A DNA stretch of 64,000 nucleotides from Pyrocephalus nanus (taxonomy: Eukaryota > Chordata > Aves > Passeriformes > Tyrannidae). Of the stretch, positions 48,790-61,381 are shown piece after piece; positions within the stretch are counted from its first letter, which is position 1; each line of letters opens with the position of its first letter. Position numbers and translations under genes: made by a program. The stretch is from assembly GCA_038380795.1 (NCBI GenBank), contig CM076270.1, positions 22,398,001 through 22,462,000 of the forward strand, given 5' to 3'. The notes under the pieces were generated by a model that searched no databases, was not told the origin of the DNA, and saw nothing but the letters and a program-made list of their open reading frames with translations.

Positions 48790-48875
48790 AAAAAAAAAAA
48801 AAACAAACCCAAAAAAAAAAAAAAAAAAAAAAAAAAAACCACCAAAAAAAAAACAAAACAAAACAAAAAAAAAAC
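48790..48875. repeat. Large A-rich tract with AAAC interruptions
   Basis: A14, then CAAACCC, A28, then CCACC and AAAC units. It produces artificial lysine-rich (+) and phenylalanine-rich (-) frames. Confidence 0.96.
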
Positions 48876-51400
48876 ATACTGAAGTCAACCAACATGATTT
48901 ATGGTGCAACGAAGAGCGCTGCTACAAGACCCTCACTCCACAAAGCCAGAGCCTGATGGTCACTGACCAGTCTGACTGCTCCCCATGAATCACAATTACA
49001 GCAGGACTTGTGATAAATGGCTAAAACTCACAGTGCTCAATAACCCTTAACACCTTTCATTTTTATTTTTTCTATGTAGGGGGAAAAGAGGAAGGGTAAC
49101 ACATACACATTAGTTTGCAAGAAAACTTGCCCAGAGATAGTTGCTCAAAGTTTCTTTGCTTTCCCAGCAGAAACAGTTAATTTTCCTTTTATATGTCAGC
49201 AGATGTTTATATCCTTGTTGCTTCCTAATGCATTTAATTATTTACTGGGACAAGATTAGTTGTGTAAAGAGGTCCACTCTTATCTTCTAGACCTGCAGGC
49301 CTGTGCAAGACCAGGGCTCTGAGTATTTGAGAGGGGGCAGAGGGGAGAAAACATCCATTCTTTCCTCACTTTGACAAGACTGCAGTTAATGACACTCTCC
49401 AAAACCACTCACCTTTTACCACCCAAATTTTAGCTGTTCCATTGATTTTGTAGTTCTGCTGGGACAACATCAATTCTACAAAGGCCAGGGAAAGTGGAGG
49501 CTAGAGTTGGTTCCAATCTGCAACTCTGGCAGTGCTAGCAGATGCCTGCAGCTTTATAGGGGAGCTGTAGCGATCCAGTTTGCTGTGCAGTTCCATGTTC
49601 TTCCTGATAACACCAAAATACCTTCTAATACCAAATGCTCATTAGTATGAGCAGCCTAGGTGTATTAATTCTGAAGTTCACCTTCAACAACTTACCTTCC
49701 TTATATAAAACCTCAGTCACGACTGATGGAAGCAGTGAAACGGGGAGGAAGCAGCAAAAGCAGAAGGTGCCACACCAGTTGTAGATGTGCCCATTCTCCT
49801 AATTTCAACCAACCCTCCTTTATCTTCCTCTACCACTTAGTTTTCTTGGGGCACTCAGTAGATCTTCTGCACTGAGCCAGGTACAACCAGCACTCAGCAA
49901 TGCCTGACTTGATGATGGTCCCCGTGCAAATTGTTTATACTGTGAGTTGCCTTGGTCAGCCAACAAAGTTCATGAACCCTTACCAATCACTCAAACCTGG
50001 CTTTCATATCTCATGTCTAGAGCAAAAAGCCAGTGACACACATTTCACACTTGCATGAATTCACACACCAGTGAGAAGATGCACTTGTAAAAACTTCCAG
50101 AGATTGTTCTACCACAATATTTTCATACTTTCATCCAAAATCTTGAGGAATAAATCTGTTGTGCAGTTCATTAACTGGAAAAAGAAAATTCATCTAGAAA
50201 ACTCCCATAGGACAACCCTTTGCTAAGTGAATGAAAAAGCAAGCATTGTTTAAATTTTAAATGAAACAGGAATCGTGAAGACTGAAAGTAAGAGGAAACT
50301 AAAGCCACTGGTTTTACAGGCATGTACATATTTTGTTGTAAGTAGGGTTGTAACAAGAAGTCTGAAATTACTTCTGATTATGTTCTGAGATATTCCTGTC
50401 TCCAGGGTTCTTTCACACTGCAGCCAAACTCCTCACCTCTCCCCAGATATCTTTTGCTTATTCCCTTGGACTCCTTTTACCTTCAAGCTTCTTGCACCAC
50501 ACCTGGCTGGGGTTCCACCTTCAAAGGCAGTGACATTCTCCCCTTTGTCCCATTTGCATTTGCTCAGCCAGGTAAAGGTGTGTGTCTCGTCCCCACACAC
50601 TGCCAGGGTTCAAACAATGGTCAGGGCTGGTTCCTAAGTATTTTTTAATTCCAGTATAGTGTTTATCTTTTGATAATTAATCCATTCTGAGGAATTAGTT
50701 CAAAGCCATCTTGAATTACTCTCTCAGAGCAAAGAAGGGAACTATTTAGTAAGAGGTCAGAACATTCTTAGGAGCAGTGTTCATATTCCTTTGTCTCAGC
50801 CCACACTTTTAGTCCAGTGAGTCTTTTACTGCCAGTTTTTATATCATTGCTGAATCTGGGCATGAAAATATTTTAGCCCAGCTGCCCAGAATACCATTTA
50901 GCCTGTAATTAAAGGCTACAAGCAGCACGCAGTTCTAGCTGACTGCCAAGTAAGTGATCACATAAATGGCAATTAAGTCTGCTCCTTAAAAAAAATTAGA
51001 TGTAGGTAAATTAAAACTTTTAAAAAAATCTCACAAGGTATGGACCCAAGGTCATTTACAGAAGGGAGTAGATGTTCTAAAGCATGGTCTCTGTTGCCTC
51101 TACACAGCAGAGGCCACGTTTCAGGGGGCTAACAGACAGCCCATGCAGGTTCAGATTCAAGAGGGTTCTCAGACCACAGAATTTGACTCCCAAGTGAGTG
51201 ATACACAAGTAGCATGAGAACAAGTCAAAACTCCAGCAAGAGAGCAGCAACTAGTGAGCCTTACAGCAGTCTGAGGTGACTGTACAAATAACCCTGTGAT
51301 TAAGCATTTCTGATGTTACAATATTCCTTAACTCCCTCTGTGAGAAAAGACTGTATGGGCAAATGAATCTCTAATAAGTAGGCAGGAAAATTTTTAGTGA
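48876..51400. other. Noncoding unique sequence, no gene recognised
   Basis: Frames are 60-65 codons or less with no known motif. The sequence is compositionally even and has no repeat that I recognise. Confidence 0.6.
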
Positions 51401-51460
51401 TTTTTTTGGTGGTGTGTTTGCTTGATTTTGTGTTGGGGTTTTTTGTTTGTTTGTTTTTTC
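51401..51460. repeat. GTTT/T-rich low-complexity tract
   Basis: GTTTG, TTTTGTG and GGGGTT units. This is the reverse-strand form of the AAAC/CCAAC tracts. Confidence 0.9.
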
Positions 51461-52229
51461 AGTAGTGATGTTAGTTTGTTGTTAATGCATAACAAACCTG
51501 AGGGATTTATTACTTCTGAGTAGCCCTGATGCAGAACCCTAACTCTCATTAAAAATACCACATATTCAAAAGGCAACAGCAGTTTTTCCACACTGACAGT
51601 CAGTTCTCAAAAGCAGCATGAGGAGCTTCTAGCTGATGACTTGTTAGATCATTGAACACAAAGGAAAAACCGTCTTCTCTTCTTTAAATATTTTCCTCAG
51701 CTGCCACTGTCACTCTTCGGGAGTTACACAAGTGGCTCAGGTCTAATCCATGGAGTCTCAGACCAGTGATCCCCCTTCTCCAACACATCCAAAACTCCTC
51801 AGAGGTGAGTGAGGTTTTCAGTCCCTGCCTACCTACATATTTAACTTGGTTTTCTGCCTGAGGGCCTTTTTGTTTCAAAGCCCATGAAGCTTCATCCGAA
51901 TTAGAGTGGGAACCAGAGGAATGTTGTCCTTGGTTTGTCTTTAATGGTCTTCACGGGTAGTTTGGACTACATGAAACTCTAAAATAAAGTTTTAGTCTGA
52001 AGTAACTTATGTAACTCCTCTCTAAGAGAGACCTTCCCTTCTTGTAAAGTGCAAATCCAAGAGCCATTACATGGTACCAGCAATTACATTTACTATTTAT
52101 TACATACTGTGATGCATCACATAAGCATAATAAGATGTAATAAATTACTATAACATACTATTGTTAAACAGTAAATATTTTTTTACATTGCCAGAAAAGA
52201 ACATGATATGCACCACAGTACTGTGTGAG
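51461..52229. other. Noncoding AT-rich sequence, nothing recognised
   Basis: Short frames only. The part at 52080-52190 is strongly AT-rich with TTATTACATA-type words. Confidence 0.6.
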
Positions 52230-52500
52230 TTACCATGATATGAAAATTGCCATCCTGAATTAGTTTGAAGGTCCATCAAGCATGGTATTGACTGACACCA
52301 GCATCAGATGTTTAAGGAGGGAGTCCCTCTGGGGGCAATTATAGACTAATTTACCCATCAGGGAAATTCCTTTCTAAACTCCATCAATTATCCCCTGAGG
52401 CATAGGGATTTATATCTCATGGTTTTAATCCTTTCTAACTTAACTCTAGGTTATCTTATTACACTTATAAATGCCTTTTTCAAAGCCCATTTCACTTAGT
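52230..52500 (+). mobile_element. Probable ancient CR1-like amniote repeat relic
   Basis: The order of phrases matches a repeat common in turtle and crocodilian genomes: 'gccatcctgaattag', 'aaggtccatcaagc...ggtattgactgac', 'ccagcatcagatgtttaagga' and 'gggcaattatagactaattta'. 'ccctgaggcatagggattta' follows near 52390. In that family the equivalent phrases read like 'aatggtccatctagcccagtatcctgtc' and 'ccagatgcttcagagg'. I infer an old, pre-avian insertion of CR1 type. The edges and exact family are uncertain and no coding frame remains. Confidence 0.5.
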
Positions 52501-52814
52501 ATAATAATTATAAATTATGCACAAGTTTCCAAATATGTCCAGGTAAACACAAAAAACATATGTGAACTGGGAAATTATTAATAGGAATTCCATAAAAATC
52601 CATCATATGTATCATGGAAAATTCAGCAAGGTTGATCACTGAGAAAGCTATCATGACCATTCAGCTTAATGTCTTCCAGCAAACTTCTGTGAATCAAATA
52701 AAAACTGCATCTAGAATAGCAAACTTAAGTGTCAAAAGTCAAAAAAAAGTCAGTGTTTGCTACGTTCTCAAAGTATCAGTAAGCCTATTTATGTAAGTGT
52801 TTTCTGTGTTACAG
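52501..52814. other. Noncoding AT-rich sequence ending in a splice-acceptor-like site
   Basis: AT-rich, with nothing recognised until GTGTTTTCTGTGTTACAG (ending at 52814), which resembles a 3' splice site. See the following entry. Confidence 0.4.
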
Positions 52815-53062
52815 GATCCAGTACGTCATCCAGCTTCTCAGCACAGACTCACAGATGGAAATCTGTTTTGTCAGACCTGTATTTCAGCGATTTCACGGAG
52901 AATAACACAGGAGACTGCTGTGGAATTCAGCGAGAGACCCCACATTCGCATGGAAAGCAGAGGGAATGTCTTTGGCAATCCCCCTTGGTGGCCCCCAGGC
53001 AGGAAGGCTGTACACAGCTAAAGTTTCCTGCCTGCTGCAAGAGCTGCTGGAAATGGACTGAG
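52815..53062 (+). other. Open, GC-richer segment with splice-like edges; no gene recognised
   Basis: The segment is bounded by an acceptor-like GTTACAG (ending 52814) and a donor-like GAG|GTAAAG at 53061-53068, and it is richer in G and C than its flanks. It lies inside the longest open frame of the window, 157 codons at 52757-53230 on the plus strand. The translation is rich in Ser, Cys, Arg and Gln and shows no domain, signal peptide or family resemblance. A 106-codon frame is also open on the minus strand (52927-53247), so openness may simply reflect few stop codons. It could be a lncRNA or unannotated exon, or chance. Confidence 0.15.
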
Positions 53063-56000
53063 GTAAAGGAAGCACGGGAATCAGAACACCGTTTTAACAA
53101 GCACTCTCCTAGCCAGCCTTCAGAGCTGAACATGAAAGGTTTAGAAAACACGAGGCAGAGGTCCTGCCTGCTCTGTGCCTGTGACAGGACACAGGACACA
53201 TCATGGGATTCAGCAAGGAAAGCTGCATGAGCAACAGGACTTTCCACCTGACCAACTGAGTTCTGGAAAACTTATATTCAGATCTGGAAAAAACCTGAAA
53301 CAGGCATAAGTAATCCAACATCTGCATTAAAGAAAATATTAATTCTTTTATTAGTATTATTTTTTTAGTAGCTTTGAAACAGCACATCAGCTTTCTGAGG
53401 ACAGAAAAGGGAGTTTGGAGTCACATTAAACCATTAGCAAATTTTCTCCAGGTATGCAAGGCTATCAGGGCAGTGGAAGGGCTTCCTGGCAACAATTTAA
53501 ATACACTTCAAGGAATAAAGCTCAGCTGCCTTCTGACTGCTGCTACTGCCAAGTTTCAAGTGTTTCCTCCTACTTCCACCCTGGGAACTTGATGGATGCA
53601 CAGATACCATTCCTAGGGGCCATTTACATCTACTCAAGTGCCAGCTCTGTACAGGGCTGTTCTCTGCTCTCTTGAGCACAAACAAAGAGCCTCTTCCCCC
53701 TCCAAACCTCAGTCAATCCATACCAATATTTCCTGACAGCAGGCAGGGACAGCAGAGACACCGGTTGTGAAAGAGAAGCAGTTACCTCTACATCTTTTTG
53801 CCTTGAATAAGTTATTCCTAGTCTCTGGGAAGAGAGATTAGGTAGACTCCAGTCTTGTCCACAGTTCTCAGAAGCCAAAAGTTAACATAAAACCTCCCAT
53901 AAAATGCCTGCCTTTCTAACACAGCAGAAATAAAAAGCCCTGCGTGAATAATGGATGTCATGGCTCACCGGATGAAGAACCAGAAGTATTTCACATCAAT
54001 CCCAAAACTTAATTTATCCTAAATGGCATGCAAGATGAAAATATTTCTTTTAGCTCAAGAGACCCCTACCCCTTTCCCTACATATAAATTTGTTTGACTT
54101 GGGATTTGGGGTTCTTTGTTGGACTGGGAGGAGGGAGGGATGGAAGTTAAGGCAGTTAGGGATTTTTAATAAAGGCTGAAGAACTAAAATCACCAAACTA
54201 TTTGCCACGGGTTGGAAAGATCACAGTTGTCACAGGAAATCCAAGATCACATTCCCATGCTCAAGCAAACAGAAACAATCTGAGCCCAGGTATCCTATAT
54301 CATATTCCTGTACTGCATCCAGGAGTCTGCAAATCACAAGGATGGAAGGATGCATTACCAGCACCTCACACTGTCCAGGCTGGCTCTCTGATCAGCACTC
54401 CAGTCCTGACATGCTCTTCTTCAACTGACACCACTTCCTGGATTAGAATAGTCTAGGGATAATTTCATGTGAAACAACTCTGATTTTTCTAACTAATACA
54501 TTGTTAAGAAAAAAAAAAAATCATCCAGTACGAAACTAGAGCTGTAATTCTATAAAACCTGGTGGGCACAGCTTCAGAAATTACATTAGTGGAATACCAT
54601 AGAGAGGATTTTTCTATGGATAAGAGCTTTTAGGATAGAACAGATCATGCCAAATGTGACAGTGAGACTGAACAGGAGAACATACAAGAAACTTCCTCAC
54701 ACAAGACACCCTCCCTCTCTATTAGGCACAAAAATCCTGCTTCCACTGTGCCTGGAGAGCCACTCACTAAAAAGAAAAAAATTACTATGCCACTGCAACA
54801 GCACCATCACCCCCAAAGAGAAGTGCACTCCCAGGACCTGGGGGATGCACAACAGATACCAACAGAAGCAAGATTACGGTTACTTGAAATGCCACAGGCA
54901 ACTCCATATACAGATGATGTTTTGTTGTTTACCAACAGAATGCTATTCAGGTCAAAAAGCATTTTAGATGCAGCACACTGCCATTTCTGACGACATTCTA
55001 CCTATTTAAACAGCTTCTGCCAGTCATGGAGAAATTAAAAGGTGTCTGCTGGCACTGCAGTACTTATTCTCTCTGAAGCAGCAAGAGTATTATTTAGGAA
55101 TGTCATTATTGGCAACATTTCAAAGGCATTGAGTGCCAGATTTTTTAAAATCCCATGTATAATTAAATATCTCCCTTCCATGGCCAGTGTCTGACAGAGG
55201 GGGAGCAGTGCAGCCAGATCCAGTCCCTTGAACAAGGGGTCACTGAGAGGCACCAAACCTGCTTTTTGAAAAATTAGGATAAGCCTAAATATTACTCCTT
55301 TCCCTAGATATTGTTGCTAGCAAATAGCTTATATTTTGTTGCTGCAAGACTCAAGACAAAACACCTTTCCCTACGGGATAGCATCTAAATCCTAGTTGCT
55401 CATCCACTAGAAACATCCTTATCTCTCCAATACCTGACACAACGTTGCATTTCCCAGCAGAAAAATCCTTTTTTTTTTCCTAGTCCTGACAGGTTTCCCT
55501 AGCAGGAACACCACACTCCCCTCTCAGTGCTTTGGTGGGCTTTCCAACTCATTGTGTGCTCTGGCAGGTGACCCACATTCACCACCTCTGAATGTCCCCA
55601 GAGAGATGCTGAGCACTGAACTAAGGCTCCCAAGGCAGCAATCCAGTCACAAAAAACACTGAAGGGAAAAACCCTTCTCTACTGACAGACTGACTCCAAG
55701 GCAATTGAGGCATTTTTATCTATTCCTTAAGAAAAAACCCTAACATATTGAGGCTCTTAAATTAACCCACAAGGCAGTGAAGTCACGCAATATGTGTCTG
55801 CCAGTATCCTAGACAGCAGCCTTTCAAAGAAGATCAAAAGGCCTAGCTGGCAAACTATCACATTCCAAATAAAAATAGTCTGTATTAGAGTTTTTAGTAG
55901 GAAAGGGTGAATTTGTAACCCAGGTACAACGGGCAGTGGGGACATCTTCCAGAATTCTGATGAAGCACAGATAGAAACTGTCCATCAAGGAAAAAAAATA

Positions 56001-56839
56001 TCACACACAACCACAACAGTTCCAGCTCCCTTGCCCCTCCAAGAGCCAGACTTGGATTGCCCATGCTGGGCAGGCACATGGGGAGCTGCTCATGCCAAAG
56101 GCACATGAGTCTCCCATGAAACCAAACCGTGATCCCAGAGCTGCTGCTGCCTGTTCCCAACACACCAAATAAAGGAGCTGGGGGAGCACATAAACACATT
56201 TACTTGCACTTGTCTGTCAGAAGCACTGGAGCCAAACTCGAAGAGAGGACTTGCAAGAAGAAACTCCAAAACCTAAAAACGACATTTCCCCACTTATTTC
56301 CCCACTTGAATACAGCTCAATTTCTTGGGTAGCCAACAGAAATCAATGAAGTTTCTGATTGAGGAACTGCAGGCACTGTACAAAGCTAGACTTTAGCTGT
56401 CAGCAGAGACATGACAGCTAGAGACAAATCCCACCCATTTCACCAGAATCGAGTGAAATGATTGAACTGGGATTCACCCCTCGTTCCCCAGAGGGAATAC
56501 TATAGGGAATCACACAGGAGATGGGTTTTGCCTGCTGCAGCACTGCCACCAGAAAGGGGAAGAAAACACGGGTATGAGAAAAGATCCCAGTGGAAGCTCC
56601 AAAACTCGACTTCCAGGCATGAAATCCGAGTGCCAAAATAGTTGGTTTGTTGGCATTCAGATCTAATCCAATGCCTCCCCTCCCAGGAATAACACTGAAT
56701 TTTAGTGGATAGGCAGTGTTACTGCAGTGTTTATGTCTAATAGCTTTCCATCCACAGGAACACCAAGAATTTGGGTTCACTGGACTGAATATTTCAGAGT
56801 TAATTTCACAATCCCTCCTACCTGCAGTTCATTAATAGT
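53063..56839. other. Noncoding unique sequence, no gene recognised
   Basis: GC-richer patches at 55180-55260 and 55990-56180 open frames on both strands without recognisable domains. The minus-strand 120-codon frame at 56418-56780 was also read and matches nothing I know. A 12-base A-run lies at 54509-54520. Confidence 0.55.
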
Positions 56840-56965
56840 CAGATTTTTATTGCAGGTGTATTAAAATGACTTGATCGATGTGAGATCATCAATGTTTTAA
56901 TTTTAACAGTATGACTTGCATGGTAAGTCCTATCTTGGAGTTCTCTTGGCTGCTATAAAGAAAAT
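56840..56965. other. Candidate conserved noncoding segment with small stem-loop
   Basis: A stem-loop-like TTGAT(C)GAT ... ATCATCAA spans about 56871-56892, followed by ATGTTTTAATTTTAACAG. Two CpG sites survive (GATCGATG and ATCGCAT). AT-rich, with no coding potential. The texture suggests constrained noncoding DNA, but that is unproven. Confidence 0.27.
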
Positions 56966-57248
56966 TTTCATCGCATTGGCTTTTGAAATGCAAAGTATTT
57001 TTTAGTTAGTTTTCTTCCATAAAACTGTTTCAATGAACTTAACATTTTCATTATATTTTTGCAGAGTCCCTCTACTTAAATTCAATTTGCATAGAAGATT
57101 CCTTAACTTGCCCTTCAGTTATAAGCGTGTATTCCACAGACTTCTTTTCCTTATTCATCTTTTAAATTCCCTCAAAAGTAAGTTACAAGTTTACCAAAAT
57201 TTAATTCTAATCAGTAAGATCCTCTTGTTTAAATTAATTTCTGGAAGC
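56966..57248. other. Noncoding AT-rich sequence
   Basis: The plus frame at 57033-57347 runs into the adjacent A tract, which makes its lysine-rich end artificial. No domain is recognised. Confidence 0.55.
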
Positions 57249-57269
57249 AACAACAACAACAACAACAAC

Positions 57270-57311
<42 letters not shown>
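57249..57311. repeat. (CAA)n followed by poly-A (41 A)
   Basis: About seven CAA units (57249-57269) pass into an A-run at 57271-57311. Tracts like this are length-variable between individuals. Confidence 0.96.
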
Positions 57312-57313
<2 letters not shown>

Positions 57314-58632
57314 AGGGACTTGGGGTTTTGATTGTAAATCACACTAGGAATTAAATGTGAAATACCACATTTAATTGTACCAGTTCACCTCACTAAGTTA
57401 CCTCACCTCCTTTGAACCTTTACTCAATGGAGCAGTAAGCAAAAGTCTCAACCACAGCAGTAGAATTGACTGAAGTGATTTAATCAAAAAGCCAAGAGTA
57501 AACTATGAAGAACATGTGATGAGCACTGAAGAACAAATACTTTGGACTGGTGGCTTCAAAGAAAAGATACATGGCCTGTGATACACAGTGAGCATCATGC
57601 AGTCCAATGCTGACTGTTGGTTTCTTTTTGGCAACAAATAAGAGGGGCAGGAACCATTATAAAAGCAAACAGATCACTCTTTTGCTGTGTGTGTACTGAA
57701 AATGCTGCAGACTGATGTTACATTTCAGCAATGATGTTAAACAGAATGGTGTTTGAGCCATTAAAGAGATGTTTAAAAATCACATCATTTTTCTGGCAAA
57801 TTATTGTGCTTCGAAGCCAGGAATAGAACCAGGATACCACTTGTGCCAGCCTGGTATCAGAGGAAAATATCAGAAGAGAAACACCTGGAACAAAACTGCA
57901 CAAAACAAAGTCATCACAAAAAAACCCTTCTTCACTGCCAGTGCAGCAAGTGTTGCAAGCAGAGTTCCCTCACCAACTGTTGTCACAAATCCACCATTTG
58001 CAACCTGAGGCACAAATCAATGAACCTCTCATTGATTCTGTCCCCATTAGCACATTCTTGGAATCCAAACAGGTGAGAGGGTGGAGAACAGATGGATGTC
58101 AGGAGAGATACTTGCTCCTTCACATATCTAGCTTAATTAAATGGATGTATGAAGATGTTAAATATAATCTGCCCATCTTTATGAACATCACTGGAAATTC
58201 CCCTTACAGCCTAACAAATTTATTCTTCTTTTCAGACAACTGAAAACTCATTCTTACATGCTACTCATGCTAAGGAGGGGTTTTATTCTTACTTTCCACA
58301 AACAGCACCTGGGCAGAGACCTGCATCAGCAACAACACAAAAGTTCTATAGGCCAACACTTTCCTTCCTTCCTCATCAAAAAAACTTCTGGGAACATCAG
58401 GAAGAAAGGAACTAACACTCAAAGTTACAAAATCCTACTTCAGCTTCACAGCCTAACACAAGCACATGGCTAAGTAAACTGACTGTCTTTATTAGCCAAG
58501 AAATTCGAACAAAACACTGCCCTGCTCTTATCAATAACTAAATATACTCTTAACCACTTCAGTTAAAGACCAAAAACTTGCAAATTCAAGACTTGACAAC
58601 AGTGAATTCTCAATTTCCTGGAAGCAGGGGAC

Positions 58633-58648
58633 AAAAAAAAAAAAAAAA
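58633..58648. repeat. Poly-A tract, 16 A
   Basis: Uninterrupted A-run. Confidence 0.9.
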
Positions 58649-61265
58649 CAAATCACAACTACAGAACAGTTGGACAGCCTAATTACTGCTGCACAAGCAC
58701 TGATTTTTGGACGAGGCTTCCAGCTACTGCAAGCCAAACAGCACTTAAAGGTGAAAAGCTAAAGCCCACTGGCCCAAATATGCCAGGTCATGGCAAATAA
58801 AATAAGCCCAGCTGTTTTCCCTTTGGTTCAGTGGAAGATCAGTTCACAAATTAAATTTTTCTTGGAGAGCAACAGCAAAGTGTGACTGATTTTGCGGTGG
58901 CAGAATATGAAAAAAAAATGTTTTTTAGGTAAAGGGTGGAAGGGAATATTTAGCCACAACATGCACAGTGTAGCACTAGAACTGCTGTCTCTGTCAAATT
59001 AAGAAGTCTCAAAAACTGATGGGAGAAAGGATCCTTGGAGGAATTATTCTTCAGGAAAAGACTAACAGGAATCTAATAACATCCCCCCAAAAATTATACA
59101 TTTCAAATATCACAACTTTGTCAGAAAAAGACCGAAGTCATAGATTAGGCCCAAACAAAAAAGATTCTAGAATAATCTTTTATTTCCCACTTTTTGATCC
59201 TTAGCATCCTTAGCACAGTAAGTAACAAAATGATTTATCACAACAAAAGATTTCCTCACAGGCAATTTAATAAAGGAAATCTTAAAAAAAAAAAATTAAA
59301 CAAGACATTTTCTAACACCCTTTGTGAAGGTATGATGACTTTGGATTGTCTTTTGCCTCCTCTCTTCCTCCCTGTGAGAAGTCCCTGCTCAGTGGAAGGC
59401 AGGTTTGTTACAGTGTAAGTCCCCACTGGTTTCACAGCTGATGTACCAGTGGAAAAATTACCACAAAGCGGCAGAATTTCACTTCCCCCTCTGATTTTAC
59501 AGGTTTTAGTGTTAGTAATAAAGAGAAAAATATTACTAAAGACACTCTCTCCAGGTGAGATTGATATAACACACTTTAGAGGGATGATCTTAACCAGGAC
59601 GGTTTTTTCCACCCTTCTCTTCATTAATGCACAGTCCAAGGGCTGAGCAAACTCCATCCAGGCTGCTGTCTGTGGAAAGCTCTGAATCCCTCCTTATCTC
59701 TGAATGAAAGTGCCTTCCTCCCATTGTCAGCTTATGGAAAAACTCATTTCAAGTTGCCATTTTTTTTTTAATGGGGACATTATTTAGAACCCAGTCCTCC
59801 CCCCAAGCCAGGAAAGCCTCTCCTTTCCCCACGGGCACAGCAGGTGACCTGTGAGGTGACAGAAGTGAGATGCAATGGCTCAAAGGATACCCTGAGCACG
59901 AGGCACCTCTTGAATTCCACTGACACGCAGCTCTGCAGCTTCAAAAGAGCTGTGAGTGGTGCATCTGCTGTCTGCTGGCCTTCTGCACGGGGCAAGTGTC
60001 ACCCCTGCTAACAGGCATATGCTTGGGAAGGCACAGACTACTGAGGTGACACACTCTGTGTTTCCTTTCAGCTGCATCCAAGTCTGAAATGCCCACATTT
60101 TACAGATAGTAGAAACAGGCTTTTCATGCTGAAACAAATATTCAGTACAGATAATCTCGATTCTATCCCCCAAGTCTCAGTGCGTTTCTTTTTCGGTTTA
60201 TTTTTAACTGCTTGGGTTTTTCCAGCAGTGTGACTGCGTGGAAATGAAGATTTCTTTTATTTTTTATCATTTCTTTTGCTTTTAAATAAAGTCAGGCTCT
60301 CAGGGCTAGAAAAGTTGTGGTCTCCAGACCCCAGCACACCATCAAGTCTCCAAGACTAGAAAGCAAGTTAAAAATCTGCTAATTTTCTTTTTAAATCTTA
60401 CTATTTAATATCCAATCTCCTTATACCACTAGGCCATCGACAGTGCTGCAGCAATGAGTCAAAATAATAATTTCTTTTAAGAGAGAGCTTTTATCAGTCG
60501 TGCATATTCACAGAAAGAAGTGGACAGTAATTTTTTATTAAGGTTGTACATTAGCTGGTCTGCACATATGCATTGATTCACCTGTTTTAAATTGATCTGA
60601 GTCATTCTTATGTCAAAGTGGTAAAAACCAAGACCAACCACATAGAAAGTCATGGGACCAAGTAGTCCCCTGGTAAATCTCAAACTGATGCCTGTTACCT
60701 ACCATGTGAACAGGGCCCCAGGGAGCTTTGGGAAGTGCAGCAATGGAAATAATTGCTAATGGACAGCCTGGATGATGGGTGCCCCTCGGAGCTGCCCTGC
60801 AGCAGCCAGTGCAGGCACTACAAGCAGCCTCCAGACTCTTTATCTAAAATGTAGAAGCATCTGGAAAAAGCCACATTTCAGCACTGCAGTGGAAAGGCAC
60901 CATCATTCCTGCTGCTTATCTGCAGGAATCTCTCGGGAGTGCTTCTTCCTGCATAAACTGTAATTACAGGGGCCTAATCAGTAAATTCCATGTTATGTTT
61001 CATCTCTTAAATGTCTACATTGCTTTCAATCCTTCTCTCTCATAACAGATCTGAGTATGTAGAAACAAAATAACTGAAGAATTAACCAAGGGGACCCCTG
61101 GAAATGGAGTGGGCTTGTTTCCAGGGCCACACAGGGGAGCAGAGGGACATAATACTGTAAATGAACTACAGCCTCAGGCACCCAACACATCTGCAGCAAC
61201 TGTTTTGGCACCACATACTTGAGTCAACAAAGGTTTTAATAAACAACATTTGTATATACAACTTC

Positions 61266-61279
61266 TTTTTTTTTTTTTT
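61266..61279. repeat. Poly-T tract, 14 T
   Basis: T-run about 85 bases upstream of an A-run (61365-61381). The two could pair as a weak A/T inverted repeat. Confidence 0.9.
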
Positions 61280-61364
61280 AATGACCTACATAGAGGCTAC
61301 TACAATATAGTGGTTGCATGTGGGCAGGCAAAAAGTCTCAATTATAGATGCTCTTATTATATTT

Positions 61365-61381
61365 AAAAAAAAAAAAAAAAA
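61365..61381. repeat. Poly-A tract, 17 A
   Basis: Uninterrupted A-run following TTATATTT. Confidence 0.9.

Noticed and set aside
48515..48895. Phenylalanine-rich minus frame suggesting a membrane protein
   Set aside because: The hydrophobic run is the translation of the A-rich tract at 48790-48875.
52757..53230. Longest open frame (157 codons, +) as a protein-coding gene
   Set aside because: No domain, no family resemblance, an overlapping 106-codon frame on the other strand, and GC-richer DNA that naturally has fewer stops. Kept only as a possible exon to test.
57800..57860. tRNA B-box-like or MIR-like sequence (GCTTCGAAGCC)
   Set aside because: No A-box at the right distance, no cloverleaf, and the MIR core is not matched.
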